Of a stretch of 64,000 nt of DNA, positions 16,745 to 26,052 are shown one piece after another. Each line of letters begins with the position of its first letter. Positions within the stretch are counted from its first letter, which is position 1. A program made the position numbers and the translations under genes. Origin of the DNA: Gemmatimonadaceae bacterium. GTDB lineage: Bacteria; Gemmatimonadota; Gemmatimonadetes; Gemmatimonadales; Gemmatimonadaceae. A model generated the notes under the pieces. It was given only the letters and a program-made list of their open reading frames with translations. It was not told where the DNA came from and did no database searches. The stretch covers positions 965,586 through 1,029,585 of the forward strand of contig JAHBVS010000001.1 in the NCBI GenBank assembly GCA_019637445.1. Reading direction: 5' to 3'.

Positions 16745-18445
16745 CTAGCGCTGCTTCGGCAAGGCCAGTTCGCGCAGGATCACCTGCGGCAACGGCCCTC
16801 GCTCGGACTTGCGCCCGCCCTGCTCGTCCCAGAAGGGCCAGGCACTCGACGACACGAAGAAATAGCGATCGCCCAGCAGGGCCCCGACGGTCGGCTCGCC
16901 TTCGTACGCGTCTCGCTCCTCGAGCACTCGAACGTCCTCGAGGCCGTCGCCCGTCGCGTTGAGCAGCAGCTGCAGGACCCGCGGACGGGAACCGCCGTTC
17001 TGCACGGCCACCAGGCTGCCATCCGCCGCGCGCAGCAGGCCGTCCATGCCGCCGATGCGCCCGCCGGCAGCCGTGGTCACTGGCGCGACGACATCGGAAC
17101 GCAGGTCCCAGCGGAACAGGCCGCGCGACCAGTCCGCCACCCAGGCCACCGCAGCATCCGGTGACACGGCGATGCCCTGCGGCGACCTGAGTCCTTCGGG
17201 GCGCAGCACCTCGATGGCCCTCGCACCAGGCCGCAGGCGATAGAGCTGCGCGCGCAGACCGTCACTGACCAGTACCGTTCCGTCGCTGGCCAACGCCAGC
17301 TCGCCGGGGGCACCGCTGCCATCGCCGAGCAGGTGGCGTTGCGCCACGCGTCCGCTGGCAAGGTCGAAGGCCACCAGTTCCGCACCCGGTGTTGGCGGCA
17401 GCCCGTCGCGCCGCATGTACGGCAGGTCGGCGGCCGTCACCCACAGCAAGTTGCGCCGCACATCGAGCCGGACACCCATCGCGGCCCCGAGGCCTTCGGC
17501 GCCCGACGCCAGCACGGGCTCGGCCGCTGCGCCGGGCCGTACCCGATAGACCGTGCGGTGCCGGATGCTCGTGACGTACATCGTGCCGTCGCGGGGATCG
17601 ACATCGAGGCCCTCGGGAAAGAAGGTCGTGTCATCGATGACGAGGCGCGGTGCGCTCAAGCTGTCGCGCAGCCCGGCCGTCGTGTCCTTCACCACCCGAC
17701 GCGCGGTCGGCCGTGCTGGCGAACGCGCCAGCGCCGTGCTGGCGGCCCGCTGCAAGGCGCGGACGGTCGCGCTGTCCACGCTGCCGGAGGGGAAAGTGGC
17801 CGGGAGGGATTCCGGCGACACGCCCGCCAGACGCGCGTAGATGACCGCCGCCGCGAGATAGGTGCCCAAAGGGGACGCGTGCAGACCGTCATCGTGGTAC
17901 ACGTTGATCGGTGGGTCGCTCTCCAAGGCCGCGGTGAAGGCATCACCGGCCGGCGCGAGGATGCCCTGCACCGCGAACGCCGCGTTCCAGTAGCTCGTGA
18001 GCGCGGCGTCCGCATCAAAGCGGCGCGACGCAAACGGCCAGATCTGGTAGAGGACGGGGTCGGCACCGGCCTCGCGGATCGCGGGCCCGAAGATTCGCGT
18101 GTAGTACTCGAGATTCGCCTGGCTCTCAGGCAGCGCACTGGTGCCTTGCTGCAGCACGACCCACTTCCATCGCGAGTCCTGCAGCGCCTTGGCCGCCTGC
18201 CCAATCGCGAGATGGTCCTCGAGCGCGAAGTTCGGCGCCGACACCTCACCCGTCCGCAGCCCCGTATCGCCGACCTGACGGGCCATCCACCGGACCATAC
18301 CCGGCAGGTCGTTCACATACGTGTGCGAGTTGCCGATGAAGAGCACGGCCCGGTCGCCGACCGCCCGGGGGATTTTTGGGTCGGGCAGTCCCAGCGGCAG
18401 GCAGCCGAGGACGCCGACGAGCAGGGAGGCAAGGGCGTATCGCAT
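16745..18445 (-). CDS. Lipoprotein: SGNH hydrolase domain fused to SMP-30/gluconolactonase-like propeller
   Basis: The 566-residue product begins with a lipoprotein signal (Cys15 in GVLGC). Residues about 30-225 form an SGNH/GDSL-type esterase: FIGNSHTY with nucleophile Ser40, and DGLH with catalytic Asp186 and His189. Residues about 260-560 look like a six-bladed SMP-30/NHL propeller, with FFPEGLDVDPRDGTMYVTS, LWVTAAD and SPQGIAVSPDAAVAWVADW repeated with variation. A hydrolase of acylated sugars or lactones at the cell surface is a fair guess, not shown. It lies downstream of the sugar dehydrogenase-like gene on the same strand with 73 nt between them. ATG 18445 is set by the signal. Confidence 0.82.
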   Translation of the reverse strand: MRYALASLLVGVLGCLPLGLPDPKIPRAVGDRAVLFIGNSHTYVNDLPGMVRWMARQVGDTGLRTGEVSAPNFALEDHLAIGQAAKALQDSRWKWVVLQQGTSALPESQANLEYYTRIFGPAIREAGADPVLYQIWPFASRRFDADAALTSYWNAAFAVQGILAPAGDAFTAALESDPPINVYHDDGLHASPLGTYLAAAVIYARLAGVSPESLPATFPSGSVDSATVRALQRAASTALARSPARPTARRVVKDTTAGLRDSLSAPRLVIDDTTFFPEGLDVDPRDGTMYVTSIRHRTVYRVRPGAAAEPVLASGAEGLGAAMGVRLDVRRNLLWVTAADLPYMRRDGLPPTPGAELVAFDLASGRVAQRHLLGDGSGAPGELALASDGTVLVSDGLRAQLYRLRPGARAIEVLRPEGLRSPQGIAVSPDAAVAWVADWSRGLFRWDLRSDVVAPVTTAAGGRIGGMDGLLRAADGSLVAVQNGGSRPRVLQLLLNATGDGLEDVRVLEERDAYEGEPTVGALLGDRYFFVSSSAWPFWDEQGGRKSERGPLPQVILRELALPKQR

Positions 18446-18518
18446 ACCGGACGATGGCGCGCGGGACGGCACCAGGCCTCGGCTGCGGGGCCAACCGTTC
18501 GCAGACCGTGGCGAACCG

Positions 18519-20807
18519 CTAGCGGGCGATACGAATGATGCTGGGCGCCGCCAGCACATAGAGCGCGCCATCCGGCCCCACGGCCAAGCCGGTGATGTAC
18601 TCCTTCAGCTGGGCGAACGCCGCCGGCCGCCATCCGTCGGCGGCGTCGAGGCGGTAGACCCAGCCGCGCCCGAAATCGGCAAAGAAATAGTCGCCCGCAA
18701 AGCGTTCGCCGAAGGAACCGCCGGCGGGATAGAAATCGCCGCCGATGACGGCGTCACCGTCAAAAAGCGTCGGTGATGCGCTGTGGCCGTAGGCCAGCAG
18801 CGGCGCATCCAGCAACGGCGTCTCGGTCACGCCTTCCGCCTGCGGCCAACCGAAGTTGGCGCCGGCCCGTCCGACGTTGATTTCCTCCCAGGCCGCCGCG
18901 CCCACGTCGTTGATGTGCATGCGGCCCGTGGCCGGCGAAATGCTGAACGTGAACGGGTTGCGCAGGCCGATGGCCCATATCGCGCGTGCCACGCCGGTGG
19001 TCTGCGCCAGGAACGGGTTGTCCGCCGGAATCGTCCCATTCCGGTTCAGGCGCAGGATCTTCCCGAATGGCGTACCCAGATCCTGCGCATTCAACGGCAT
19101 CGTCGCATCGCCGACGGCGATGTAGAGCTTGCCGTCCGCGCCGAAGTGCATCGCACCGCCATTGTGCTTGGCGACCTCGCCAAGTGGCGGCAGCTCGAGC
19201 AGGACCGTGGCGCTGCCGGGCAGCGCCACGTCGCCGTCGGCGGTGAAGCGCACGATGCGATTGTGCGCCGCCGCGCCGTCCTCCTCGCTTGTGTAGTAGA
19301 GGTAGACCCACCCCGTGGTCGCGAAGTCGGGATCGAAGGCGACGCCGAGCAGCCCGCGCTCGCCGTCGGCATTCGACGGCACCGTCACGAACGGCGTCGG
19401 CAGGAGCAGGCCGTCCTTGATCACCCGAAGCGCCCCGCCCTGCTCGGTGACGAACAGTCGGCCGTCCGGCGCGAAGGCCATCGCTGTCGGATAGCCGCTG
19501 AAGCCCGAAACCCAGACGCTGCTCCAGAAGCCGGCCTCGAGTTCAACCGCGCCGGAGAACTCCACCGGCGCGCGCGACCACTCGGACCAGTTCCCGGCGG
19601 CGTCGCGCGCGCGCGCGCGGAACGTGTGCCTTCCGGAGGCGTAGCTCGCCGTTGTGAGCAGTGTCGCGGTGTATGGCGGCGACCCGTCGACGGCGAACAC
19701 GGAATCGTCGATGGCGAACTGCACTTCGACGACACCCACGTCATCTGTGGCCGTCGCCGCGAGGTTGATGCTTCCGCTGAGTCCGCGGGTGTCCGCCGTC
19801 GGCGAGGTCAGCGTCGCGACGGGCGGCACCGCGTCCGATCCATCAGCGGCCTGCACCACGACCTCCACCGGTTCGGTCGAACGCGACTTGCCGCGTGCGT
19901 CCTCGGCACGGAGCGTGAGCTGCAGGCGGCCCGTGCCCAGGGGCGTGACGTTCATCGCGTAGCTGGATTGCCCGGGTTGCGATGCCACGCTCGCGACCAC
20001 GTCGCCATCAAGGAGGGCTTCGAGGGTGAATGCGTCCCCATCGGCGTCTGAGACCTGCGCGCTGACGGCGATTGCCTCGCCGAGGGTCACCGTCGCTCCG
20101 GCCCCTGGTCCGAGCAGCGCGACACTGGGTGCCGCGTTGGCCGCGCCGATCGAATCAAAGCGCGCCTCGACCGACAGCGCTGTCGCGGGCACGACGACCT
20201 CGCGCTCGAACACGCCTCCGTCCGACCACTCGCGGAAGGAAAACTCGCCTTCGCCGAACTCCTGCGGATCCACCGGGCGTAGGCTCCGCCGCATCCCGAC
20301 GATCGCGGTCTCCGTGTACGGCGTGGACCGCGGCTGGCCATCCAACGAGACCTGCAATCCGGAGGGCTCGGAAAGCAGCGTCAGCTCGGACAGCAGCGGC
20401 GCGATGTCGACGAAGGCGGTGTCTGCCGCGCCGTCCGCGTCGACCGCCCGCGCGTAGATGCGGAGAAACACCTCCGCCTCCGTGTGGCCGAGGCGCGGGA
20501 TTCCGAGCGCACCGGCAGACCCTGGGGTGACAGGGTGGAACGGATGCGTGTGCGTACCGTGGTGCAGTTCCACCCACCACGACAGCGCGGACGCCGGGAG
20601 CGAGCCCTGCTCCGGATCGCTGCCCGCGACGAGCACGCCGATGGTGTCACCGCCCGACCACTGGAGGGCCGGCAGCGGCCCGATAACCGCCGCCTCGGGC
20701 GCCAGGTTGGTGGGAGGTCCGGCGTCCTCGCCGCAGGCGAGCACGGCCAGGACGCAGAGGGCACCGAGTGGCCGAAGGACGCGAACTGCCCCAGGCATCG
20801 CAAACAT
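18519..20807 (-). CDS. PQQ-type sugar dehydrogenase (GSDH family) lipoprotein with Ig-like domains
   Basis: The 762-residue protein has a lipoprotein signal ending VLAC (Cys25). Two to three beta-sandwich regions follow: a PEGA-like stretch near 140-170, then Ig-like folds at about 225-325 and 330-420 ending in RARDAAGNWSEW. From about residue 430 comes a glucose/sorbosone dehydrogenase propeller, shown by GERGLLGVAFDPDF, KHNGGAMHFGADGKLYIAVG (His548, at the catalytic His position of the family), GLRNPFTFS and NFGWPQAEG. Members oxidise aldoses with PQQ in the periplasm. No PQQ biosynthesis genes are here. ATG 20807 is used; ATG 20798 is also possible. Confidence 0.87.
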   Translation of the reverse strand: MFAMPGAVRVLRPLGALCVLAVLACGEDAGPPTNLAPEAAVIGPLPALQWSGGDTIGVLVAGSDPEQGSLPASALSWWVELHHGTHTHPFHPVTPGSAGALGIPRLGHTEAEVFLRIYARAVDADGAADTAFVDIAPLLSELTLLSEPSGLQVSLDGQPRSTPYTETAIVGMRRSLRPVDPQEFGEGEFSFREWSDGGVFEREVVVPATALSVEARFDSIGAANAAPSVALLGPGAGATVTLGEAIAVSAQVSDADGDAFTLEALLDGDVVASVASQPGQSSYAMNVTPLGTGRLQLTLRAEDARGKSRSTEPVEVVVQAADGSDAVPPVATLTSPTADTRGLSGSINLAATATDDVGVVEVQFAIDDSVFAVDGSPPYTATLLTTASYASGRHTFRARARDAAGNWSEWSRAPVEFSGAVELEAGFWSSVWVSGFSGYPTAMAFAPDGRLFVTEQGGALRVIKDGLLLPTPFVTVPSNADGERGLLGVAFDPDFATTGWVYLYYTSEEDGAAAHNRIVRFTADGDVALPGSATVLLELPPLGEVAKHNGGAMHFGADGKLYIAVGDATMPLNAQDLGTPFGKILRLNRNGTIPADNPFLAQTTGVARAIWAIGLRNPFTFSISPATGRMHINDVGAAAWEEINVGRAGANFGWPQAEGVTETPLLDAPLLAYGHSASPTLFDGDAVIGGDFYPAGGSFGERFAGDYFFADFGRGWVYRLDAADGWRPAAFAQLKEYITGLAVGPDGALYVLAAPSIIRIAR

Positions 20808-20880
20808 GACGCAAACTTACTGCGATTGCGCGCTCCGCTGCTCCTGCGCAGGGTGCCGCGGCCCACGCTAGCTTCAGGTG

Positions 20881-21405
20881 ATGAGCACCGACCTCCGCTA
20901 CCCCATCGGCCCCTGGGAGCGTCCCACGGGCGTCACGGCCAGCCAGCGCGAGGAGTGGATCGCGGCCATCGGCAAGCATCCACAGGAGCTCTCCTCGGCC
21001 GTGGCCGGGCTCTCCGATGCCCAGCTCGACACGCCCTACCGTCCCGGCGGCTGGACCGTCCGGCAAGTCGTGCACCACGTCGCCGACTCGCACATCAACG
21101 CCATGGTCCGGTTCAAGCTGGCGCTGACCGAGGACAATCCGACCATCCGGCCGTACGACGAGGCGCGCTGGGCCGAGCTGGCGGATATGCGGATGCCCAT
21201 CGAGGTCTCGCTGCGGCTGCTCGAGCCGTTGCACGCGCGCTGGGTGTCGGTGCTGCGCTCACTCACACCCGCCGAGTTCGGGCGGCCGTTCCAGCACCCA
21301 GAGACCGGAGCGCAGACCATCGACACCGCGCTCTCGAACTATGCCTGGCACGGCCGGCACCACACGGCACACGTGACGGCGCTTCGGGCGCGTGAAGGCT
21401 GGTAG
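20881..21405 (+). CDS. DinB/YfiT-family putative metal-dependent hydrolase or transferase
   Basis: The 174-residue protein is a DinB-like four-helix bundle. It has the three-histidine metal set of the YfiT/BstA group: HHVADSH (about residues 60-66) and HGRHHTAH near the C-terminus. The N-terminal pattern DLRYPIGPWERP is typical of this subfamily. Known relatives include bacillithiol S-transferase of Bacillus and thiol-dependent enzymes of other bacteria; the substrate here is unknown. Start ATG 20881 follows a GTG at 20878 that could also serve. The gene stands alone, divergent from the sugar dehydrogenase-like gene. Confidence 0.88.
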   Translation: MSTDLRYPIGPWERPTGVTASQREEWIAAIGKHPQELSSAVAGLSDAQLDTPYRPGGWTVRQVVHHVADSHINAMVRFKLALTEDNPTIRPYDEARWAELADMRMPIEVSLRLLEPLHARWVSVLRSLTPAEFGRPFQHPETGAQTIDTALSNYAWHGRHHTAHVTALRAREGW

Positions 21406-21479
21406 GTCCACGGGAGGCGCGAGGGCTCGCCTTCCTCGCGCGGCGGCCAGGCGCGTGCAACCAGGCCCCAGAAACGCCA

Positions 21480-21507
21480 AACGGCGCGGACCTGAGTCCG
21501 CGCCGTT
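21480..21507. terminator. Bidirectional hairpin between dinB-like gene and tRNA-Ala
   Basis: AACGGCGCGGAC and GTCCGCGCCGTT form a perfect 12-bp stem with loop CTGA. It lies 74 nt after the DinB-like stop and about 110 nt beyond the tRNA-Ala 3' end on the other strand, so it may terminate both. Confidence 0.75.
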
Positions 21508-21617
21508 GCCATTTCAGCCGGTCCTGCAGGGAGCCACGCACGCCGTCATTGGAACTCTACGTCCTACCGATCGGCGGCGGGCATCTTGTCCTGCAAGGAA
21601 ACCAGCGAGACTACGTA

Positions 21618-21690
21618 TGGAGCTGAGGGGGATCGAACCCCTGACCTCTGCAGTGCGATTGCAGCGCTCTCCCAGCTGAGCTACAGCCCC
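21618..21690 (-). tRNA. tRNA-Ala (anticodon CGC)
   Basis: It folds as a full cloverleaf. The acceptor GGGGCTG pairs with CAGCTCC, including the G3:U70 pair that is the alanine identity element. The D arm is GCTC/GAGC. The anticodon stem CTGCA/TGCAG holds the loop ATCGCAC, giving CGC. The T stem pairs around TTCGATC, with discriminator A. CCA is not encoded. It reads GCG codons, which are common in this GC-rich DNA. Confidence 0.95.
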
Positions 21691-21855
21691 GGATCGCGCA
21701 CCGGTCAGGTCCCTGTCTGGCCAACATATCCCAGACGAACACCAAAGGTTCCGGTCACGCATACGGCCCCGCCCAGTACTGCGAGGACGAGGCCGCCAGT
21801 CCGTGAAGTCTAGCCGGAGCGGGAACCCAACGCCAGCCCCTAGCCTTTGGGGAAC

Positions 21856-23277
21856 GTGACCCGTCCTCACCCGCTCGAGAGCCAATTCGTCACCGACCAG
21901 CTGGCGCTGCGTATCACGCCTGCCAATAAGGTTCGGCTGGTCCCCGAAGGACTTTATATCCTCTACTGGATGCAGAGCACGCAGCGCTTCGAGGAGAACT
22001 GGGCGCTGCGACACGCCGTCCGCGAGGCGGACAGACTCGGCAAGCCGCTGCTCATCCACCACGGCGTGGATCCCACCTACGAGCACGCCAACGACCGCAT
22101 CCACACGGTCATCCTCGAGAATGCGCGTGCACTCCATCGCCGGGCGGACGCACTGGGCCTGCGCTACCAGTTCGTGCTGCGTCGCCGACGCGAGGACGAC
22201 CGCCGCGTGGTGGATCGGCTCGCGGCGCAGGCCGCGGTGGTGGTCACCGACCATTTCCCCACGGCGGGCATCGCGGAGCGTACGGCGCGATTCGCTGCGC
22301 GCGCGCCCTGTCGCGTGGAGATGGTGGAGTCACACGGCATCGTGCCAAGCGGAAGCTTCCAGCGCGAGGAGTACGCGGCGCGGACCATCAGGCCCAAGAT
22401 CGCCAAGCTGATTGAGTTGGCGATGGAGCCGGTTGAGGATCGGGCGCCGCGCGTCGCGTTGCCGGAACGCGTGTGGAAGTCGCTCGAGGCGGAGCGTCTC
22501 GATCTCGATCGCGTCGATGTCGCCGCGGAGGTGGCGTGCTGCGAGATCGACCACGGCGTCCCGCCCGTTCCGTTCGCCAGCGGCCTCGACGGCGCCCGCG
22601 CGCGGCTAGCCGCGTTTTGCCGCGATGGGCTCCGCGACTACGAGCTGCGTCGCAACGAACCCAGCGACACCGAAGGCACGTCGCGCCTCTCACCGTATCT
22701 GCACTTCGGCCAGATCAGCGCCGCCGAAGTGCTGCGCAGCGTCCGTGAGGCCGCCAGCGCCGCGGCCGCCGCCAAGTTCCAGGACGAACTCGTCACCTGG
22801 CGGGAGCTCGCGCTCAACTTCTGCCTGCGCAACCCGAACTACGGCAAACTCCGCGGCCTGCCCGACTGGGTGCACCGCTCGATGGAGAAGCACAAGGACG
22901 ACGAGCGCGAGGCCATCTACTCACTGCGACAGCTCGAAGACGCCGACACGCACGACGAGCTCTGGAACGCGGCGCAACGCGAGCTGCTGCGCACGGGCTA
23001 CATGCACAACGTCACGCGGATGCTCTGGGGCAAATCAGTACTGCTCTGGACCAAGCGCTACAAGCATGCCCTCGAGCACTTGATCCTGCTCAACAACAAG
23101 TACGGGCTCGACGGACGTGACCCGTCGAGCTACGGCGGCATCCAGTGGTGCTTCGGCAAGTTCGATCGGCCCTGGTTCGACAAGCCGGTATTCGGCGTCA
23201 TTCGCCCGATGTCGCTGGCCCGCGCGCGGGAGAAGTTCGATGCAACGGCGTACATGCGGATGTTTCCGCCGACGTGA
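21856..23277 (+). CDS. Class II deoxyribodipyrimidine photolyase
   Basis: This is a light-driven flavoenzyme that splits cyclobutane pyrimidine dimers, about 473 residues long. The class II pattern is clear: LYILYWMQSTQRFEENWAL in the N-terminal photolyase domain, LSPYLHFGQIS, ELVTWRELALNFC, and the FAD-binding C-terminus with LLNNKYGLDGRDPSSYGG (helical domain) and FGVIRPMSLARAREKF. Class II enzymes are typical of plants, archaea and scattered bacteria. The start is uncertain: GTG 21856 has GGGGA only 2 nt upstream, and TTG 21847 adds three residues. The gene is followed after 67 nt by the threonine dehydratase-like gene. Confidence 0.93.
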   Translation: MTRPHPLESQFVTDQLALRITPANKVRLVPEGLYILYWMQSTQRFEENWALRHAVREADRLGKPLLIHHGVDPTYEHANDRIHTVILENARALHRRADALGLRYQFVLRRRREDDRRVVDRLAAQAAVVVTDHFPTAGIAERTARFAARAPCRVEMVESHGIVPSGSFQREEYAARTIRPKIAKLIELAMEPVEDRAPRVALPERVWKSLEAERLDLDRVDVAAEVACCEIDHGVPPVPFASGLDGARARLAAFCRDGLRDYELRRNEPSDTEGTSRLSPYLHFGQISAAEVLRSVREAASAAAAAKFQDELVTWRELALNFCLRNPNYGKLRGLPDWVHRSMEKHKDDEREAIYSLRQLEDADTHDELWNAAQRELLRTGYMHNVTRMLWGKSVLLWTKRYKHALEHLILLNNKYGLDGRDPSSYGGIQWCFGKFDRPWFDKPVFGVIRPMSLARAREKFDATAYMRMFPPT

Positions 23278-23344
23278 GAGTGCGCATTGCGGCCCGCCGT
23301 GCCGCGGTCGTGACCGCGCGCCCCTTCGCGCTACATTCAGCCCC

Positions 23345-24313
23345 GTGACCCGCATCCTCCCCTCCGCCAACGAGGTGCGCGAGGCCTACTCGCGCATCGG
23401 CGCGCACATCATCCGTACGCCGTTGATTCCGTCGCCGGCGCTGACGGATGCGGTTGGTGGCGAGGTCTATCTCAAACTGGAGAACCGGCAGGAAGGCGGT
23501 TCGTTCAAGCTTCGCGGGGCACTCAACGCCTTGCTGTCCCTCAACGACGCCGAACGCGCCGCCGGCGTCGTCGCCAGCTCCGCCGGCAACCACGGCATCG
23601 GGGTTGCCATCGCCGCGGCAAAGCTTGGGATTCGCGCGACAATCTTCGTGCCGGCGTCCGCGCCTGACATCAAGCGCGAGAAGATCGCCGCACTCGGCGC
23701 CGCGGTTGACGCCAGCCAGCCGCACTACGACGCCGCCGAGGATGCGGCGCGCGCCTTCGCCGCCGAACACGGCGCTACCTTCGTGAGTCCCTGCACTGGC
23801 CGCGCGCTGCTCGCGGGCGCCGGGACCGTGGCCTTGGAGATCTTCGAGTCGCTGCCCATCGCCCGCACGGTGGTCGTCTGTGTCGGCGGTGGCGGGCTCG
23901 TCGGCGGCATCGGCGGCTTCGTCCAAGACGCGGCCGCCGGCGTACGCATCCTCGGCGCGCAAAGCGAACGTACGAACGCGATGTCGCTGGCCCTGCAGCG
24001 CAACGGCGCCGTGGACGTCCCCGACCTCCCCACGCTCTGCGACGGCCTGGCAGGCCGCGTGGACGCCGAGATGTTCGCGCAGGGCAAGGCGGCGCTCGAC
24101 GGCATCGCCACCGCGACCGAGGATGCGGTGGCCGCCGCGATCAAGTTCCTGCACGTAGCGCACGGCGAGACGGTTGAGGGCTCAGGAGCCGTCGGCGTGG
24201 CCGCTTTGCGCGAGGGCGCGCTCAAGCCGCAGGCGTTCCCGGTGGCCGTCACGGTGAGCGGCGCCAACATCCCGCCTTCACGCTGGCGCGACGTTGTGAG
24301 CGGCGCGGACTAG
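23345..24313 (+). CDS. PLP-dependent threonine/serine dehydratase family enzyme
   Basis: The 322-residue fold-type II PLP enzyme has the cofactor lysine in GGSFKLRGAL (Lys55), the substrate loop SSAGNHGIG and the phosphate-binding loop VCVGGGGLVGG. The length (no C-terminal ACT domain) matches catabolic threonine ammonia-lyase, serine dehydratase or serine racemase. It most likely deaminates threonine or serine to the keto acid. The domain begins within 12 residues of GTG 23345. Its stop overlaps the stop of the convergent OMP gene by 4 bp. Confidence 0.9.
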   Translation: MTRILPSANEVREAYSRIGAHIIRTPLIPSPALTDAVGGEVYLKLENRQEGGSFKLRGALNALLSLNDAERAAGVVASSAGNHGIGVAIAAAKLGIRATIFVPASAPDIKREKIAALGAAVDASQPHYDAAEDAARAFAAEHGATFVSPCTGRALLAGAGTVALEIFESLPIARTVVVCVGGGGLVGGIGGFVQDAAAGVRILGAQSERTNAMSLALQRNGAVDVPDLPTLCDGLAGRVDAEMFAQGKAALDGIATATEDAVAAAIKFLHVAHGETVEGSGAVGVAALREGALKPQAFPVAVTVSGANIPPSRWRDVVSGAD

Positions 24314-24930
24314 CGCTTGCCGAAGACGTAACTCACGGAGACGCCGATGGCATTGGCGCCAAACTCCGTGCCGTCCTCCGCGCGGTAGTTCATCGCGGTG
24401 TAGGTCAGCGCCGCCCACTTCCAAGCGAACTCGAGCGTGGCGCCGGTGGCCGGATCGAACGCGACGTTCGATGCCAGTCCGTCGAAGTCGAGGTTGATGC
24501 CCGCGTGGTGCGTCACGCCTGCACCCACTCGCCAATCGCTGTTCAGGGAATAGCTCGCTACCGCCTCGATCGGGAAGCGCGTGAACATGATATTCACGTT
24601 CTCGGCCGCCGAGGTGGAGAACTTCCAACCCACCAAGGTGCGCAGGCCGAGCTTTGGCATCGCGCGCGGATGCAGTTCGAAGCCGGCGGAGAAGGTCCCG
24701 CCGTTCCCGGCCGTGATCTTCTGTGAGTCGCCGCTGGTGAAAAACACCTCGGCGACCTCGTCGCCACCGAACTCGAAGGTGGCATCCACGACCCAGCCGA
24801 ACGTCCACGGAGTGGCTGGCTGGGCGGCACTGGCCTCTCGGGAGCTTGGCCGCGCCGACACACCTGCCTGCTGGGCGGCCAGCGGGACGCTGAGCAGGAG
24901 ACCGAGCAGGGCGGCAGCGAGGCGACGCAT
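24310..24930 (-). CDS. Outer-membrane beta-barrel-type protein, function unknown
   Basis: The 206-residue protein has a Sec signal (MRRLAAALLGLLLSVPLAAQ). Alternating polar/hydrophobic strands follow and end in SVSYVFGKR, close to the aromatic-terminated last strand of outer-membrane barrels. The strand patterns (TFGWVVDATFEF, FSAGFELHPRA, LRTLVGWKFST, WRVGAGVTHHAG, ALTYTAMNYRA) suggest about 8 strands. I do not recognise a named family. ATG 24930 is chosen by the signal peptide. It is divergent from RNase Z across 132 bp. Confidence 0.7.
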   Translation of the reverse strand: MRRLAAALLGLLLSVPLAAQQAGVSARPSSREASAAQPATPWTFGWVVDATFEFGGDEVAEVFFTSGDSQKITAGNGGTFSAGFELHPRAMPKLGLRTLVGWKFSTSAAENVNIMFTRFPIEAVASYSLNSDWRVGAGVTHHAGINLDFDGLASNVAFDPATGATLEFAWKWAALTYTAMNYRAEDGTEFGANAIGVSVSYVFGKR

Positions 24931-25062
24931 CGTTGTGTCCAAGGCGAGGGTGGTTTCCGGGGAGAGCGAGAGAAGCCTAGCGGTGCGCCGCTCGCAGAGG
25001 CAGGGAGGGGGGAGGGGGCAGCCTCCGCTTGGGTTATCTTCCCTGCGCACACGTCTGCCCCC

Positions 25063-26007
25063 ATGAGCCTCTCCGTCCACTTCCTCGGCACTTCCGCCTC
25101 GCGCCCCACCGTGGAGCGCGGGGTCTCGGCCGTCGCCCTCGTGCGCGAGGGTGAGACGATGCTCATCGACTGCGGCGAGGGCACCCAGCGCCAGATGATG
25201 CGCTGGGGCGTGGGCTTCACGCTCGGCGACATCCTCTTCACGCACTTCCACACCGACCATTTTCTCGGCGTGCTGGGCCTGCTGAAGACGATGGCGCTGC
25301 AGGGGCGTGAACAGCCGCTGAACATCTGGGGGCCGCGCGGCGCCCAGAACCTGCTCAAGCGCGCCGAGGGCCTGGGCAACGAGAAGCTCACGTTTCCGCT
25401 GACCGTGACGGATCTCGAGGACGGCGCGGTGATCAAGCGGAAGGAATACGACATCCACGCCTTCGCCGTGGAGCATCGGCAGGGCGCCGCGCTGGGCTTC
25501 GCGCTCAAGGAGCACGATCGGCTGGGTCGCTTCGACCCGGACCACGCGCGCGCCCTCGGCATTCCCGAAGGGCCGCTCTGGGGCCGCATCCACAAGGGCG
25601 AGTCGGTCACGCTCGACGATGGCCGCGTGGTCGCGCCCAGCGAGTTGGTTGGGCCCACGCGTCCTGGCCGCAGCGTGGTCTTCTCCGGCGACACGCGCCC
25701 CTGCAAGGCGACAATCGACGCCGCGCTCGGGGCCGACCTTCTCGTGCACGAGGCGACCTTCGGCGACGAGGAGGCAGCACGCGCTGCCGAGACGATGCAC
25801 GCCACCGCCCGCGAGGCGGCGCAGGTGGCGCGGATGGCCGGTGTGCGCCGACTGGCGCTCACGCACTTCTCCGCGCGCTACTCCCGCGACACGCGGGACC
25901 TCGAGCGCGAGGCGCGCGAGGAGTTCAACGGAGAACTGGTGATGGCCCGGGACGGGATGGAGTTGGAGCTGCCGTACCGCGATGCCCCGGTGACGACCGA
26001 CGGCTAG
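25063..26007 (+). CDS. rnz: Ribonuclease Z
   Basis: This 314-residue metallo-beta-lactamase-fold endonuclease trims tRNA 3' ends, needed here because neither tRNA in the window encodes CCA. The conserved features are LGTSASRPTVERGVSA near the start, DCGEGTQRQ, the zinc motif HFHTDH (61-66), the substrate-arm region in the middle, FSGDTRPC, HEATFGDEEA and LTHFSARY. Thr at the fourth motif position replaces the common Gly of HLHGDH, a conservative variation. ATG 25063 gives the standard N-terminus. Confidence 0.95.
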   Translation: MSLSVHFLGTSASRPTVERGVSAVALVREGETMLIDCGEGTQRQMMRWGVGFTLGDILFTHFHTDHFLGVLGLLKTMALQGREQPLNIWGPRGAQNLLKRAEGLGNEKLTFPLTVTDLEDGAVIKRKEYDIHAFAVEHRQGAALGFALKEHDRLGRFDPDHARALGIPEGPLWGRIHKGESVTLDDGRVVAPSELVGPTRPGRSVVFSGDTRPCKATIDAALGADLLVHEATFGDEEAARAAETMHATAREAAQVARMAGVRRLALTHFSARYSRDTRDLEREAREEFNGELVMARDGMELELPYRDAPVTTDG

Positions 26008-26021
26008 CCGATCCGAGCGGC

Positions 26022-26039
26022 CCAGCGCCGCGGCGCTGG
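26022..26039. terminator. 18-bp palindrome between convergent rnz and DUF2203 genes
   Basis: CCAGCGCCGCGGCGCTGG is perfectly self-complementary and sits 14 nt from the rnz stop and 13 nt from the DUF2203 stop. Its position suggests a bidirectional terminator, though no U tract follows. Confidence 0.55.
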
Positions 26040-26052
26040 CGACGCCTTGCGC

